This document shows positions 1 to 10,825 of a stretch of DNA of 64,000 bases, one piece after another. The position numbers and the translations under genes were made by a program. The stretch's first letter is position 1. Every line of letters begins with the position of its first letter. Source of the stretch: Adiantum capillus-veneris (Eukaryota > Streptophyta > Polypodiopsida > Polypodiales > Pteridaceae); NCBI GenBank assembly GCA_014529385.2, contig CM043942.1, positions 20,367,491 through 20,431,490 on the forward strand. Direction: 5' to 3'. Below the pieces are notes generated by a model. The model made no database searches and was not told the DNA's origin. It saw only the letters and a program-made list of their open reading frames with translations.

Positions 1-1161
1 AGCCAAGAGTTTTGGTGTAGGCTCTAAACTTCTCAACAAGCTTGGAGAAGAAGATGGAGTTCTTCCACTTTCACCAAGTGAGAATGCGTATAAAAATGAG
101 GGTGTTAGAGGGTGTATATCCCCAAGTATACCCCTTGCATGCCTTGGTTGACCCCTCTTTTTAGCTCAATCTTCAAGCTCATTGGACCCCTCTAAGCCTA
201 GGCAATCACATGAAAAATGCATTTCAAGCAACATGGGTAGCATTAGCACAAGTGTCCTCCTTACCTCTTTGAGAGAGAGAGCTTGAAAATATATAGATAT
301 TTGTTGAATTTAACTAGAATCTTATTGGACCTCTCTTTAGCCCAGCCAATAGGATTCAAGCACCCCATGTGGCTATGCATAGGGAGAGCGTGGCATGTGT
401 CCATGTGCCCCTTGAGAAAGGGGTTTCCCTTTGAGTGATTGGGAGGTTAAGTCAAAGATTCCCCTAACTTTGGGACTTCACCTCCTTTGTAGGGTCTCTT
501 TTTTACTCAAGCACCTTATCCCCCATGCATGGGAAGCTTCTCAAGCACCTTACTCATCAAGCATGACAAGCACCTCAAGCACCTTACTCAGCAAGCACGA
601 AAATCACCTCAAGCACCTTTGTCAGCAAGCGTGACAAGCACCTCAAGCATCTTAGTTGGGAAGCACAACAAGAAACTTAGTCAGCAAGCACAACAAGGAC
701 CTCAAGCACCTTGGTCACCAAGCATGACAAGCACCTCAACCGTGGGTAGGGTTCCTACCTCAAGCTCATCCCTAGCTTTTATAAGGCTAGAGGGATTTTA
801 ATACTAACCATTGGAGGTCTTTAATGAAGCTAACCCTAAGGTATTTTAAGCTCCATTAGATGCATGTTTCTCTTTGATATATTGTCTCCTTTTGGACCCC
901 TATTGAGATGTACCCATCTCTCTTCTTGTTCCCCTGCTGAGATAAGTCTAGAAGCACTTATTACACATTGCTCTTTGGTAGACCATCTCCTTTTGGACCA
1001 CTATTGAGATGCAACCATCTCTCCTTTTGGTCCCCCGCTGAGATAAGTCTAGAAGAACATGTCTCTATTCTAACTCTTGTTCTTGTTTATTCTCCCACAT
1101 TAAATGATCATTTTAATATAATAAAATCTTTTTGGTTAGCTAGATATTAGATATTATGACA
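1..1161 (-). repeat. Family A chromovirus LTR, copy E (cut by window edge)
   Basis: Minus-strand LTR starting TGTCATAATATC at 1161 and running to lower coordinates past the window edge. It is recognised by similarity to the paired LTRs at 7181-8693 and 26419-27910 and to 50519-52053. On the minus strand it is preceded by the same purine-rich stretch (near 1162-1185, AAGAGAGAGG) seen in the other copies. Full family A LTRs are about 1.5 kb, so roughly 350 bp should lie outside the window. A 34-bp minisatellite sits inside at about 541-745. Confidence 0.85.
541..745. repeat. 34-bp minisatellite inside LTR copy E
   Basis: Degenerate tandem array built on CTCAAGCACCTT...CAGCAAGC. Starts of TCAAGCA are at 541, 575, 609 and 643, a strict 34-bp period; later units are degraded, with one more near 702. 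The matching part of the other family A LTRs is not expanded this way, so the array appears specific to this copy. Confidence 0.75.
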
Positions 1162-1529
1162 TTACCTCTCTCTTGAAATCATAGTCGTCCTCGACTATGA
1201 GGTAGAGAAGATAAAGCCTAGTCATTAGTCCATGTTTCTTAGCGGGCAGAGGATCCCTTTTTACCCTACTACATCATTCATAGATGGATGACTAATCCAT
1301 TTGGTGCTTGGGAGAATTAGCTTCCACAAGCATGTCTGCTTATCATACTTCCACAATAGAGTGACAAGTTCCACTTGGTGTTTGGGAGACTTCATCACCA
1401 CAAACATGATCCTAAGCATGCATACTATTTAAATTTGTGCACAATAAAAGGATAACTAGTCTTATAAGACAAAAACATTGCTCATTTGAAATGCATTTTC
1501 ATTTTCTTACTCTAGTGTAGCATCGTAAG

Positions 1530-2526
1530 CATTGATAAGGTTCACATTATCCTTAAGCTAGGTTCCTTGCATCCATCTAGCATTTTTAAAAGGATAATTC
1601 TTAAACTTTATAAGATATCGTCGGATAATCTTACCGTTTCTTAATACCTGGTCTTCATGTCGTAGGATGGACTCAAATTGAAGAGCTTCTTCTTGATCTT
1701 TGATTTTTGGAGGGTCTGCTACTATTTCTTCTTTTGGTGGTTCTTCTTTGTGAGGCTTAAGTAGGCTCTCATGGAAAACATTATGCATGATCCAATGGTT
1801 GGGAAACTTTAATTGATATTCCATATCATTGATTGGCTTACGAATTTAAAAAAGTACCATAGTATCCTTTTGCTAGTTTAGCATAATACTCTTGGTGGCC
1901 CATAGGATTCTTGCCCGTAGTATGCCTTAGAGGAGCCTTGAGAAACTTTAGCAAGACCCAATCATTTTCCTTAAAGGCTAAGGCTCTTTTGTGCTTATTA
2001 GCAGCAACCCTTTTTGCCTTTGCTATGAGATGGATATAACCTCTCTAATCTTTGGAAGAGATTCTTTTGAGTCTCGGCTATATTCATCGGCAGTGAAGAT
2101 CTTCCCATGTACTTTAAGTAGTAAGGGGCTTTTGGATATTCCCTCTTTAACCTCGAAAGCTACCTTCCCCATAAAGTATGTACAATGTCATTTTTACACA
2201 TACTCTATAAGAGGTAGGTAGTTCTCTCATTGAGAACATTGATCTACTTATATGGCATAGGCTTTTAGTATATCAAGAATCGTTAAATTAGTTATTTCAC
2301 TTTAGTCATCCGTTTGTGGATGACAGGCCAAAAGAGAAATTTAATTTAATTCCTAGATTCTCAAAGAGACCCTTCTAGAAATTATTGGCATTCTAGGATC
2401 TTTGTTTGATACTATGGATGTTGGCAACCCATGATATTTGAAAATTTGAGATCTGGAGAGGGTTGTCGTTTGATGTGCCTTAATAGTCCTTTTGGAAGGC
2501 ATAGAGTGTGTTTTCTTGTTAAGCAT
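1530..2526 (-). pseudogene. Chromovirus integrase C-terminal half and chromodomain (copy E)
   Basis: Remnant of the 3' part of family A pol. The best open stretch (1558-1824) reads from LKFPNHWIMHNVFHESLLKP, the integrase C-terminal module, into ILRHEDQVLRNGKIIRRYLI, a chromodomain-like segment. Chromodomains in this position target integration to modified histones in chromoviruses. Around 2353-2525 the integrase core is visible (QIFKYHGLPTSIVSNKDPRM), where the usual core Asp in S-D-R-D is S-N-K-D, a likely loss of a catalytic residue. Frames are broken between the two stretches. Homology to copies A1 and D stops at about 2526, where an unrelated LTR-like sequence begins, so the element was cut there by a later insertion or rearrangement. 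Confidence 0.85.
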
Positions 2527-2770
2527 GTCGCAACTGAAACTATTACCGTATACATGTGCTTGTGATGTGTGTGAACACACTAGGATGGCCGGGGAATTTT
2601 CTTCCTCTTTAGGAGGTTTTTCCCCCCATGCATTGTATATACACCCATTCATTCTAGGTCTATCTATCTTTCCATTACACACTAAGTAATTCTCTCTCTA
2701 TTGTGTGCCTTGAGCTTCCTTTGTCTTCTCCGAGCTGTGTGTGTTTTCCTGCAACCCTAATTCCAATAAT
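2527..2770 (+). repeat. Short copia-type 5' LTR (putative)
   Basis: Starts TGTCGCAACTGAAAC exactly where family A homology ends and is followed by a tRNA-Met-type primer site. A TATA-like sequence (TGTATATACACC) lies near 2634-2645, about 135 bp before the LTR end, as expected for a U3/R boundary. No second copy is present in the window, so the borders are inferred from the primer site and the homology break. Confidence 0.5.
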
Positions 2771-2788
2771 TCATATCAGAGCAGGTTG
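2771..2788 (+). promoter_or_regulatory. Primer-binding site, tRNA-Met type
   Basis: TCATATCAGAGCAGGTTG closely resembles the TGGTATCAGAGC primer site used by most plant copia and many gypsy elements. It marks the likely start of the internal region of the element at 2527. Confidence 0.55.
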
Positions 2789-3845
2789 CATCCTCACGAG
2801 CTTAGTCGCCAGTAGCCCCAGCACACACCTGCTCACTTTCTCCGGTTTTAGTGAGCTTTGGCAAGCGTTCGCAGGTCGACAAAAAATTTCGAGTATGCTC
2901 GAAGAGCTCAGTCTGTTGAGATTTCCTATTCGCGCTCATTTTACTACCAGTAAGGCTCATTTTTTTCACAATGCTTTTGTCAACTCCATGAAAAGATGTA
3001 GAAGTCGTGGAGGTCTCGTAGGAAGTGGTTCTAGTGTATGGGGGCTCTGGGAAGTTCTCGAGGATGCCAGGCTAGGTGGAAGCTTCACCTGCAATCGGAG
3101 GATCTGCGTTGTAGATGGGTGGAGGATCTCCTCGAGATGGGGGAACCTAGCCATCCCTTGCCTCTCGTTGTATGCAGGTCATTGCACAACCTTTTTCTTG
3201 GCTCTATGGTTTGGTGGTAACCCCTCCCAAAATCTTGCGCGCCCTTCCCTCATGGACTTCTCTCCTTGCAATGGTTTGACAGAATGGTGGTGTGTGACAG
3301 ACCCTCCACTTTGGTGACATTGGATCTACGCAAGGGATGGGGCTTAGTTGCCCCTAGTTCTTTGGCATGCTCATCATTTGGTAGAGGCGATTTGACGCTG
3401 CTAGGCTTTCCTCAAAATCTTGTTGGTTGGTGGGTTGCTCATCTGCTTGCTTTCTATTTCAGGGTCTGCATGGTTTCTTAAATGTGGCTCTTTCCTTGTT
3501 CGGTTGTATTAGGTTTTTCCTGGTGTGTGTCCCGTATTGTATGGGCTCCCCGTAAAAGCCCAAGACTATGGTTTGATGCTTTGTTTTGATCTTCTTGAGG
3601 GGATTCCCTGTGGGGGTGGTAGCTCTATTGGGATCTGTGGTGGCCTCTTGATGATGTTCAACTAGTATTTTTCTAGTGATTATCTATGGTCTGATGGAAG
3701 CCCTGGCTCGATCTGTAAGCATAGCTTGGTATGTAATGTTTTGAATTTTTTACATAATCTCTTACATTTGTGAGAGATTATATGTATGTAAATTTCTTAT
3801 TATTTTCATATAATCTCTCACATCTGTGAGTTTTGAAAAAAAAAA
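2789..3845 (+). other. Non-coding body with hairpin and poly(A) end
   Basis: About 1 kb, G/C-richer than its surroundings, with no recognisable gag or pol. Open frames at 2703-3317 and 3266-3481 match no family I know and overlap one another. Near the end, 3753-3785 forms a hairpin (arms ATAATCTCT and AGAGATTAT), and a third copy of the arm follows near 3808-3830. The segment ends in A10 at 3836-3845. It could be the body of a non-autonomous copia element or a separate poly(A)-tailed retroposon. I found no target duplication to decide. Confidence 0.4.
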
Positions 3846-4318
3846 TGAAGGGTAAATTTCAACCTATTCTTCATTAAGCTATACTTTAAGGAAGTTGTTG
3901 AAGCATGAGTTAGAGGAGTGTCCAGCTACAAAACATGATGATGGCAGGATGAGGACTAGTGAGCAATCTGGGAGGACTATCGAGTTGTGAGGTAAGGTGG
4001 GATGAGGGATGTTGAGCAATTTCAAGTGCTAATGCGATAGCATAGACTGATTCGATGTTGATATTAGGGTTTCCACTTGGATCTTCAAATTAATCTTGGA
4101 GTTGGGTGGAATGGTGCAAGGCTACTAAATGCAAGAATAGGGCGCCTTGATGGATACGGAGCGTGCAAGAGAGGAGAGGAGAGAAGGGGAAGGGGATGAT
4201 GAGCAGACGTATTTTGGTGGAACAAGTGAGACTAGTATCTCACTCTCCTTATTCCTCATTATAATGAGAGCATAAAGTAAGAGGGCGGGCGCCCGGCCAC
4301 GGGGCCTAAAACCCAACA
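3846..4318 (-). repeat. Copia 3' LTR, minus strand (putative)
   Basis: On the minus strand this starts TGTTGGGTTTTAGGCC at 4318, right after a purine-rich stretch (CAAGTAGGAGAT) and downstream of a copia RNase H tail. That is the order expected for a 3' LTR. A TATAAT-like element lies near 4256-4262. The far end (…CCTTCA at 3846) is set only by the adjoining poly(A) tract. No partner LTR is in the window. Confidence 0.5.
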
Positions 4319-4429
4319 ATCTCCTACTTGAAGGACAATGTGGCCCAAGTGGCTAAATAACGTAGGGGCTACTATGTACAAATGTACAAAACGTGAAGCA
4401 TGATCCAAGATTCACCCTACACCCATCAT

Positions 4430-4620
4430 CTATATGTAATGTGCAAACCTCTCTGAGGCTAAGATCTTGGTTAGATCATCCATTGGATTTTCATCCATGT
4501 GAACTTTGACTAACTTAACCCGTTTGCTAGCCAAAATATCTTGTACCACATCATACCAGACCTCTATGTGTTTTGACCTGGAGTGAAACACGGGTTCTTT
4601 GCTGAAGTTCTCTCTACACA
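4430..4620 (-). pseudogene. Copia RNase H C-terminal tail
   Basis: Minus-strand peptide containing EPVFHSRSKHIEVWYDVVQD and then VKVHMDENPMDDLTK. This is the signature end of Ty1/copia RNase H (family consensus: N-P-x-F-H-x-R-x-K-H-I-x-x-x-Y-H, then H-x-x-x-x-x-N-P-A-D-x-x-T-K). The polyprotein stop lies just before the purine tract and the putative LTR at 4318. Upstream pol is missing: homology is replaced at about 4606-4620 by repeat S, so only the last 60 or so residues survive. Confidence 0.85.
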
Positions 4621-4674
4621 AAATTGTCGAGAGTGAGGATTGAAGAGTGAAAGCCAAGCTCTCTGCACGGATTC

Positions 4675-4680
<6 letters not shown>

Positions 4681-4731
<51 letters not shown>
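4681..4731. repeat. (GA)n microsatellite
   Basis: Uninterrupted AG dinucleotide run of about 25 units inside repeat S copy 1. Confidence 0.98.
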
Positions 4732-4733
<2 letters not shown>

Positions 4734-5433
4734 CAAATAACCCCTTTCTCTGTTCAGCCAAAAGTGAGAGAAAAGGGAGCCCTTTTGAGTTTATTAAAAT
4801 CCTCCAAGGCAAGCTCCCCATGGGAAAGAGAAAAAGAGAGAGAGTCAAGAGTGAGGGCTATAGTTGAGAAAGAAAGACTCTATAGAGGCTGAGAAGGTGA
4901 TGGGTATGGGAGAGGGAGATCTCTCCATGGATTTTGTTAAGCGAGAGAATTGAGAGAGCCTTGGTGCTCGCTCTCTACAGGGAATCAAAAGTGAGAGGGG
5001 GAGAAGAGTAGCCTATTCCCTCTGCATTTGAGAAAGAGAGCATGTCTTTTTCCCCTCAGATGGACGTGAATAAAGGTATATAGAGAGAGAAGGGTCTTTT
5101 GAGCCATGTTTGATAGAGAGAGAACAGAGCTTATTGTGAGAGAGAGCGAATGTCTGATGTTATCGAATATGAGTGTTGCACTGTCCTATTGGGTGTAAGC
5201 CCATTGCTAGTGTGCTACCCTATAGGGTGTAAGCCCAACTTGAAGTGATGCCTATTGGGTCTAAGCCCATCGACATCTGTCATTCAAAATTTCTTGAATC
5301 TTGGAGCGTACAAAGCTGCCACGATGAGTTTCTTGAAGCCAAAGATAAGTTTTTGTTAAGTTTTTGTAAAAATAATATTTCCAATATTCGTAATTGCACA
5401 ATAATCTCTCACACTGTGTTTCATGCTCGTCAC

Positions 5434-5543
<110 letters not shown>

Positions 5544-5934
5544 TGATGAATGGTAAAGTGATCCGTTTGTTTATATATGTTCATTGGTGAGATCTGACAC
5601 TAAGACTGCATTGCACTTTCCTTGGCAACAGATTGCAGCAGCACATCTCTAGCCATAGTTCCTTGTTTGTGGGTTTGAGTATTATTGTTGCTTGGTTTTT
5701 CTTGTCTCGGTCTGCTCCATGACCGAGGCCTAGAAAATTATCCATCGAAGACACGCGCGGTGGGACCCGGGCTCTAGTGTTTTTGCTTGAGTGAAGTACT
5801 TGCAATTCCCAGAGATGCAGCTAGTTTTTCCCTTTTTGTTGTACCTGACTTTTAGATTGGTTTCTTTTCTCGTGGCCATTTGGGATTCTTGTATATCTAG
5901 GTGGGAAAATTAAACAAAGAAGGTTATTTTAACG

Positions 5935-7110
5935 TCTGCTGCTACCCAGACCTTGAGTATTCTTGATGATGTTGGTGATTTTTTAGGTTTTTATAGAATT
6001 TGGGATGATTTTTTAGCTCATTTCAGCAATGAAGTGGATGAAGATGAGGGCATTTCCCTTTAGGATATTTTTTGGAGCGATGTGATGAGAGAGAGTGTGA
6101 CTCTTGACGGGTGCATTTGGGATGGCTTTTTAGCCAATTTAGTTGATGATGCCACTTTTAACCAATGTACTCTGGAGGAGGAGGATGTTACCCTGTTTCT
6201 TATTCTTTCCCACCCTCCCACCCTTGTTCAAGAGGTGCAGTCTAGAGTGGGGTTTACCGCTTATTTTGACCATATTGATGATGAGATGCAACCTTTAGAA
6301 GGGGTAGAAATTTTGCCAGTAGTTCAGCCAATTGTTGCAGTCGCGTCTTTTGAAGAAGATTTTCTTATTGAGGATGTTCTTGATGCTTCTAGTTTTAGCT
6401 CCCTTGATGTTTCTGAGGATGATATGGTTACCATTGAAAATGGTTTTAAGAAAGAGCAGCTTGATACTCCACCTATTGTTCTCCAAACTAGGGAAAGACT
6501 TATTGATCAATGGATTGTCAAGTTGACACCATATAATGGAGTTGGGGCTGATGCATTTGATTCTTATTTATTGCAATTTGTGCAAGCTTGCTAGATTGAG
6601 GGTTATGACAAGCATGAAGACCTTCTACGGTTCTTTCATACCTATTTGACTAGGGTAGCTATGCAGTGGTATCATAGTATGCTATGACATTCTCCACATT
6701 TGATGCAAAGTTCGATGAAAGGAGACGAGCTTTTGTTGCTAGATTTTCCCCTATTATGCCTTCTAATTTAGCCGTTGGGAACCTGCTACACTTCTTCCAA
6801 GGGGAGGGTGAATCAATTGTTGATTATGTTAATCGTTTTCAACCTTTGAAGAGGAAGCACTGTGACCCCTATTGTTTTGGTGAGAGGGTTTTACTAGAAT
6901 GTTTTCTTAAGAGCATTTTGAGGGATATCCAACTCCATTTGAGGTTGTCATATCCAAAGACACTTGAGGATGTGTAAGCATGAGCTAGCATTGTGGGGAA
7001 GGCCTTTGAAGCTACCGCCCTAGCCGTCTCATGGAGGGTAACCTTGGAAGTTGAGCGATACCAGAGAGAGTCTTGTTTGAATTTTATGGAGAGTTCCTTG
7101 TCAGGAAATA
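5935..7110 (+). pseudogene. Gypsy gag remnant (element K)
   Basis: Two open stretches in different frames form a decayed retrotransposon gag. The first (6082-6594) is acidic, with a repeated motif: IWDGFLANLVDD here and IWDDFLAHFSNE in a broken upstream frame near 5995-6040, so the N-terminal region contains an internal repeat. The second (6684-6977) holds the gag core: FDERRRAFVARFSP, then FFQGEGESIVDYVNRFQPLK, then LLECFLKSILRDIQ, which fits the Retrotrans_gag family pattern. Reading continues with a stop at 6975 to about 7110, where it meets the putative J LTR. No zinc knuckle or pol follows on this strand. A frameshift near 6600-6684 and several stops make it inactive. Confidence 0.75.
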
Positions 7111-7180
7111 TGACATAGCCAAGTATATAATTGAGTAGTTTACTTAATGGAGAGAAATAACTTTCACACACAAGAGATTA
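7111..7180 (-). repeat. Possible terminal piece of older LTR J
   Basis: Short segment between gag remnant K and the A1 3' LTR. If A1 inserted into J, this should be the end of J (minus-strand end …GGCTATGTCA at 7111). Support is indirect: flanking pentamers GATTA (7176-7180) and GAATA (27911-27915) match at 4 of 5 positions as an A1 target duplication. Confidence 0.3.
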
Positions 7181-7870
7181 TGTAATGGAAATGGCCTATG
7201 AACCTTAAGAATAACGGAATTAAGAGAATTAGAGGGAGCATTTTTGTGAGATTACTTTGAGAAATTGGAGGGTGAACTTCATTGATGGTAGCAACATAAA
7301 CATAGTACTTAATTAACTTGGCATGAACAATACTTTTGCAAGAGAGCAAGTATTAGAGAACATGAGAATAGATGAGGACCGGATTTACTAGATCCGGCCC
7401 CCCTCCAAAAGGCGTTTGTATTATAGATTCTCCCATCAAGAGAGACTTTGTTACAATACAATGTTTGTGTTCCTTGTGACCTTGGTGATGCTATAAAGAT
7501 AGAAAGCTTCATGCATCACAAGCTTAACATAAACTTTGCAAAAAGCATTAACTATCCCAAGACTCAGTCCCAAGGCCTCAAACACCTTCGAAGGTGGAGA
7601 GAGCTAGCGGGGAATGAGGGTAGGAAAGAGGAAGAAGAAACATTCCATAGGAGAAAGAAATAGTTCCTCACCTATCATCACTCTTCTTGATTAGCGTAGC
7701 ATAATAGCATAGTAATGAAGGTGACGAAGATGGCAAGCTTAAGCATTGAGCATGGCTCTTGGTTGGATTTGCATTCCATAGCCAAGAGTATCGGTGTAGG
7801 CTCTCTACTTCTCAGCAAACTTGGAGAAGGAGATGGAGCTCTTGCATTTTGCATTCCACACGATGAGAGA

Positions 7871-7905
<35 letters not shown>

Positions 7906-8693
7906 AGAGTATCCCCCCCCTCTCATATTTGGTCTCTCTCTCTCTCTCTCTCTCGTATTATTTTATTATTTCCTTTGGACATGTGTCCTCTTTTTCCTCT
8001 TTGAGAGAAAGAACTTAATTATTTATTTTATGTATCTAAATTCTCATTGGACCCCTTTAAAACCTAACCAATAGAATTCAAGAACATCATGAGGGCCACA
8101 TGTAGATGATCATTTGAACTTGTGTCGTTTATTCTTATTAAGTCATTTGGTTGAATAAAATACTTCAAGGACTTATTCAACCAAGCAAGTATGTGTCTTT
8201 TATGCTTCTTAAGTCATTTATTTTGAATTGAATACTTCAAGCCTTAGTCAATCAAGCATGGACGCTCATGCCTCTTGAGAACTTATCTTTGAATTTATCA
8301 TTTCAAAAACCTTAGTCATTTAAGCATAAAAACAACGTCAAGCTTTGGCCAAGGTTCCCACAACCACTTTAAGTGTCTTAGCACCTCATGCTTGGGTATG
8401 ATTCCAACCTTGAGGTTAGCCCTAGCTTGTGTAAGGTCAAAGCACTTTTTAACACTAACTTTTGGCGGTCTTCAATGAAGCTAACCCTAAGGTCTTTTAA
8501 GCTCCATTAAGTCGCATTGCTCTTTGACATACCATTTTTCATTTGGACTCCTTTACCATTGGCCCCGTGTTGAGATAGATCCGTAAGCACATGTCTATAT
8601 TATAACCCTTGTTCCCATTTATTATCCCACATTAAATGATCAATTTAATATGAGAAAATCATTTGGGTTGGTTAGATATGAGATTTTATGACA
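7181..8693 (-). repeat. A1 3' LTR
   Basis: 1513 bp. On the minus strand it starts TGTCATAAAATC at 8693 and ends …TTTCCATTACA at 7181. It matches 26419-27910 along its whole length. It contains (GT)n at about 7876-7902 and (CT)n at about 7932-7954; the repeat lengths differ from the partner LTR. Confidence 0.92.
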
Positions 8694-8712
8694 TTATCTC
8701 TCTCTTGAAATC
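8694..8712 (-). promoter_or_regulatory. A1 polypurine tract region
   Basis: Minus-strand purine-rich AAGAGAGAGATAA immediately upstream of the LTR start. The same context follows the conserved CATAGTCGAGGACGACTATG hairpin-like sequence in copies E (about 1165-1200) and D (50480-50518). Confidence 0.7.
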
Positions 8713-9049
8713 ATAGTCATCCTCGACTATGAGGTAAAAGAGATAAATCCATAGTCGTTAGTCAATTTGTCTTAGCGGGTAGAGGATCCCTTTTACCCTA
8801 CGATATCATTCCAAGATGGATGACTAATCCATTTGGTGCTTGGGAGACATAGTTGCCGCAAGCATGTCTGCTCTTTAGTCCATTTCAACCTCCTAAGTAG
8901 AGTGACAAATTCTACATGGTATTTGAGAGACGTTGTCATCACAAACATGATTTTTAGTGTGCATACTACTTAAATTTGTGCACAATAAAGATATAATTAG
9001 TCTTATAAGACAAAAACATCAATCATTTAAAAGAAACATGTACATTTGT

Positions 9050-9590
9050 TTACTCTAATATAGCATTGTAAGCATTGGCAAGGTTCATACTATCCTTAAG
9101 TTGAATTCCTTGCATCCATAGAGCATCTTCAAAAGGATAATTTTTGAACTTAATAAGATACCATCAGATAATCTTACCATGTCCTAGTATTTTATCTTCA
9201 TGCCGAAGGATAGCTTTGGGTTGTAACATCTCTTCTTGGTCTTCGATTTCGGGAGGGTCTTTAATAATTGGCTCATTTGAAGGCTCTCCTTTGTAGGGTT
9301 TAAGTAGGCTCACATCAAAATCATTGTGTATGAGACATTGGCTAGGGTAACTTGAGTTGATAAGCCACCTCATTGGTTGGCTTCAAAATTTGAAAAGGGC
9401 CATAGTATCTTTTTGTTAGTTTAACATAATACTTTTGATGGCACGTAGGATTTTTTCCCGTCGTTTGCCTAAATTGAGCCTTAGGAAACTTAAGTAAGAC
9501 CCAATCATTTTCTTTGAATGTTAAGGCCCTTTTGTGCTTGTCAGAAGCATCTTTTTACCTTAGTTGAGAGATGGATATAGCCTCCTTAAT
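9050..9590 (-). pseudogene. A1 integrase C-terminus and chromodomain
   Basis: End of the A1 polyprotein. The open part (9164-9373) reads SLLKPYKGEP, a linker PPEIEDQEEM, then ILRHEDKILGHGKII, the beginning of the chromodomain. The rest of the chromodomain (…KFKNYPFED-like, ending WMQGIQLK) continues in another frame to a stop at 9050. Chromodomains at the integrase C-terminus direct chromovirus insertion to heterochromatin. The frame is broken at about 9164 and between 9373 and 9592. Confidence 0.8.
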
Positions 9591-9591
9591 T

Positions 9592-10260
9592 CTAAAAATA
9601 TGCTTGCAGGTCACAGCTATACTCATCCACAACGAAGATCTTCCCATGTACTTTAAGTAGCAAGGGACTTTGAGGTCTTCCCTCTATGATTTCAAAAGGT
9701 TCTTTTCTCGTAGAAGTGTGGATAGTATTATTATACGCATACTCTACAAGAGGTAAGTAGTTTTTCCATTTTGAGCATTGACCTAATTCTGTATGATAGG
9801 TCTTTAGTAGATCAAGAATCGTAAGATTAGCTATCTCACTTTGGCCATCTGTTTGCGGGTGAGAGGCCAAAGAGAAATTCAATATTGTACCTAGATTTTT
9901 GAAGAGACCTTTCCAGAAATTACTGGTCATTCTAGGATCTCTATCTGACACGATGGATGTTGGCAATCCATGGTGTTTGAAAATCTGGGATATGAAGATA
10001 TTTTCCATTTTGTGTGCCTTAATAGTCTTCTTGACAGGGATAAAGTGTGCTTGCTTGCTAAACCTGTTGACTCTTGTCCATATTCCCATATTCCCATGGA
10101 TAGACTTGGGTAATCCAAAGATAAAATCCATGTATATACTCTCCCATCGTGAATTAGGGATTGGCAATGGCTGGAGTAATCCAAGTTGCTTCCCTCTATC
10201 ATACTTGGTCTTTTGGCATACCACACATTTTGAAGCATACTCTTGTATGTCCACTTTCAT
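9592..10260 (-). pseudogene. A1 integrase zinc finger (part) and catalytic core
   Basis: Open 222-residue stretch. It begins in the second half of the HHCC zinc finger (CVVCQKTKYDRGKQ) and continues through the RNase H-fold core. All three catalytic acidic residues are recognisable: D in YMDFIFGLP, D in IVSDRDPRM and E in TDGQSEIAN. After the core come EYAYNNTIHTSTRKEPFE and KVHGKIFVVDEY. The integrase would join element cDNA to host DNA. The start of the finger (the two His) lies upstream in a broken frame. This is the best-preserved enzyme domain of A1. Confidence 0.9.
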
Positions 10261-10543
10261 GGTAGGCCAATAAAAGTACGTCTCTACTCCTCAAAGTGTA
10301 GGATGAATGCCTCTATGCCCCGCATAGGGAGGAGCATGGGATTCATACATGACTTTCTCAAGAAGGGTGTGGATAACACATAGCCTATTTCCATGGATAC
10401 AATAACCATCCTGCAAGGTGAATGGTTCCTCTTTCTTCCTCAAAGAAAGGGTTGACATTATGTCTTTAAAGTCAGGGTCAATAGCATACTCCTTATCATA
10501 GAAGATAGATCATTGTGAGCTGCTATAGACACAACATTAACTT

Positions 10544-10801
10544 TTAGTCGTCTAAAAGTGCATCAGCCACTTGATTGTGCTTACCAGCAATGTGCGAAAT
10601 AGGGAAATTAAATTGCAAAAGAAAATTTATCCACCTCATTTGTTTGTCGGAAAGCTTTGTTTGCGTCATGAAGTACTTGAGACTTTGATGGTCTGTTTGT
10701 AAAATGAATGGATTCCCTAATAAATAGTGCTTCCATGTGTCTAGGACATGTAGAACAGCAAAAAGATCTTTCTCATAAATGCCCAAGACCTGTTCATGCA
10801 T
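10544..10801 (-). pseudogene. A1 RNase H domain
   Basis: 85 open residues: GIYEKDLFAVLHVLDTWKHY, FILQTDHQSLKYFM (conserved T-D-H-x-S-L), MRWINFLLQFNFPISHIAGK and HNQVADALL. This is the second half of gypsy RNase H, which removes RNA from the RNA:cDNA hybrid. The first half lies in a broken frame toward the RT entry at 10826-11392. It is separated from integrase by about 280 bp of frame-disrupted linker. Confidence 0.88.
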
Positions 10802-10825
10802 ATTGAGCCTTTGGCTCTCAATGTG

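Noticed and set aside
541-745. Regular 34-bp spacing resembling a CRISPR array
   Set aside because: Units are contiguous tandem repeats without unique spacers and lie inside a plant retrotransposon LTR.
2703-3481. A host gene at 2703-3481
   Set aside because: Overlapping ORFs in several frames, no conserved motif, and position directly after an LTR-like primer site; more likely transposon body.
9899-10273. Plus-strand 124-codon ORF
   Set aside because: Antisense of the A1 integrase core, which has clear catalytic motifs on the minus strand.
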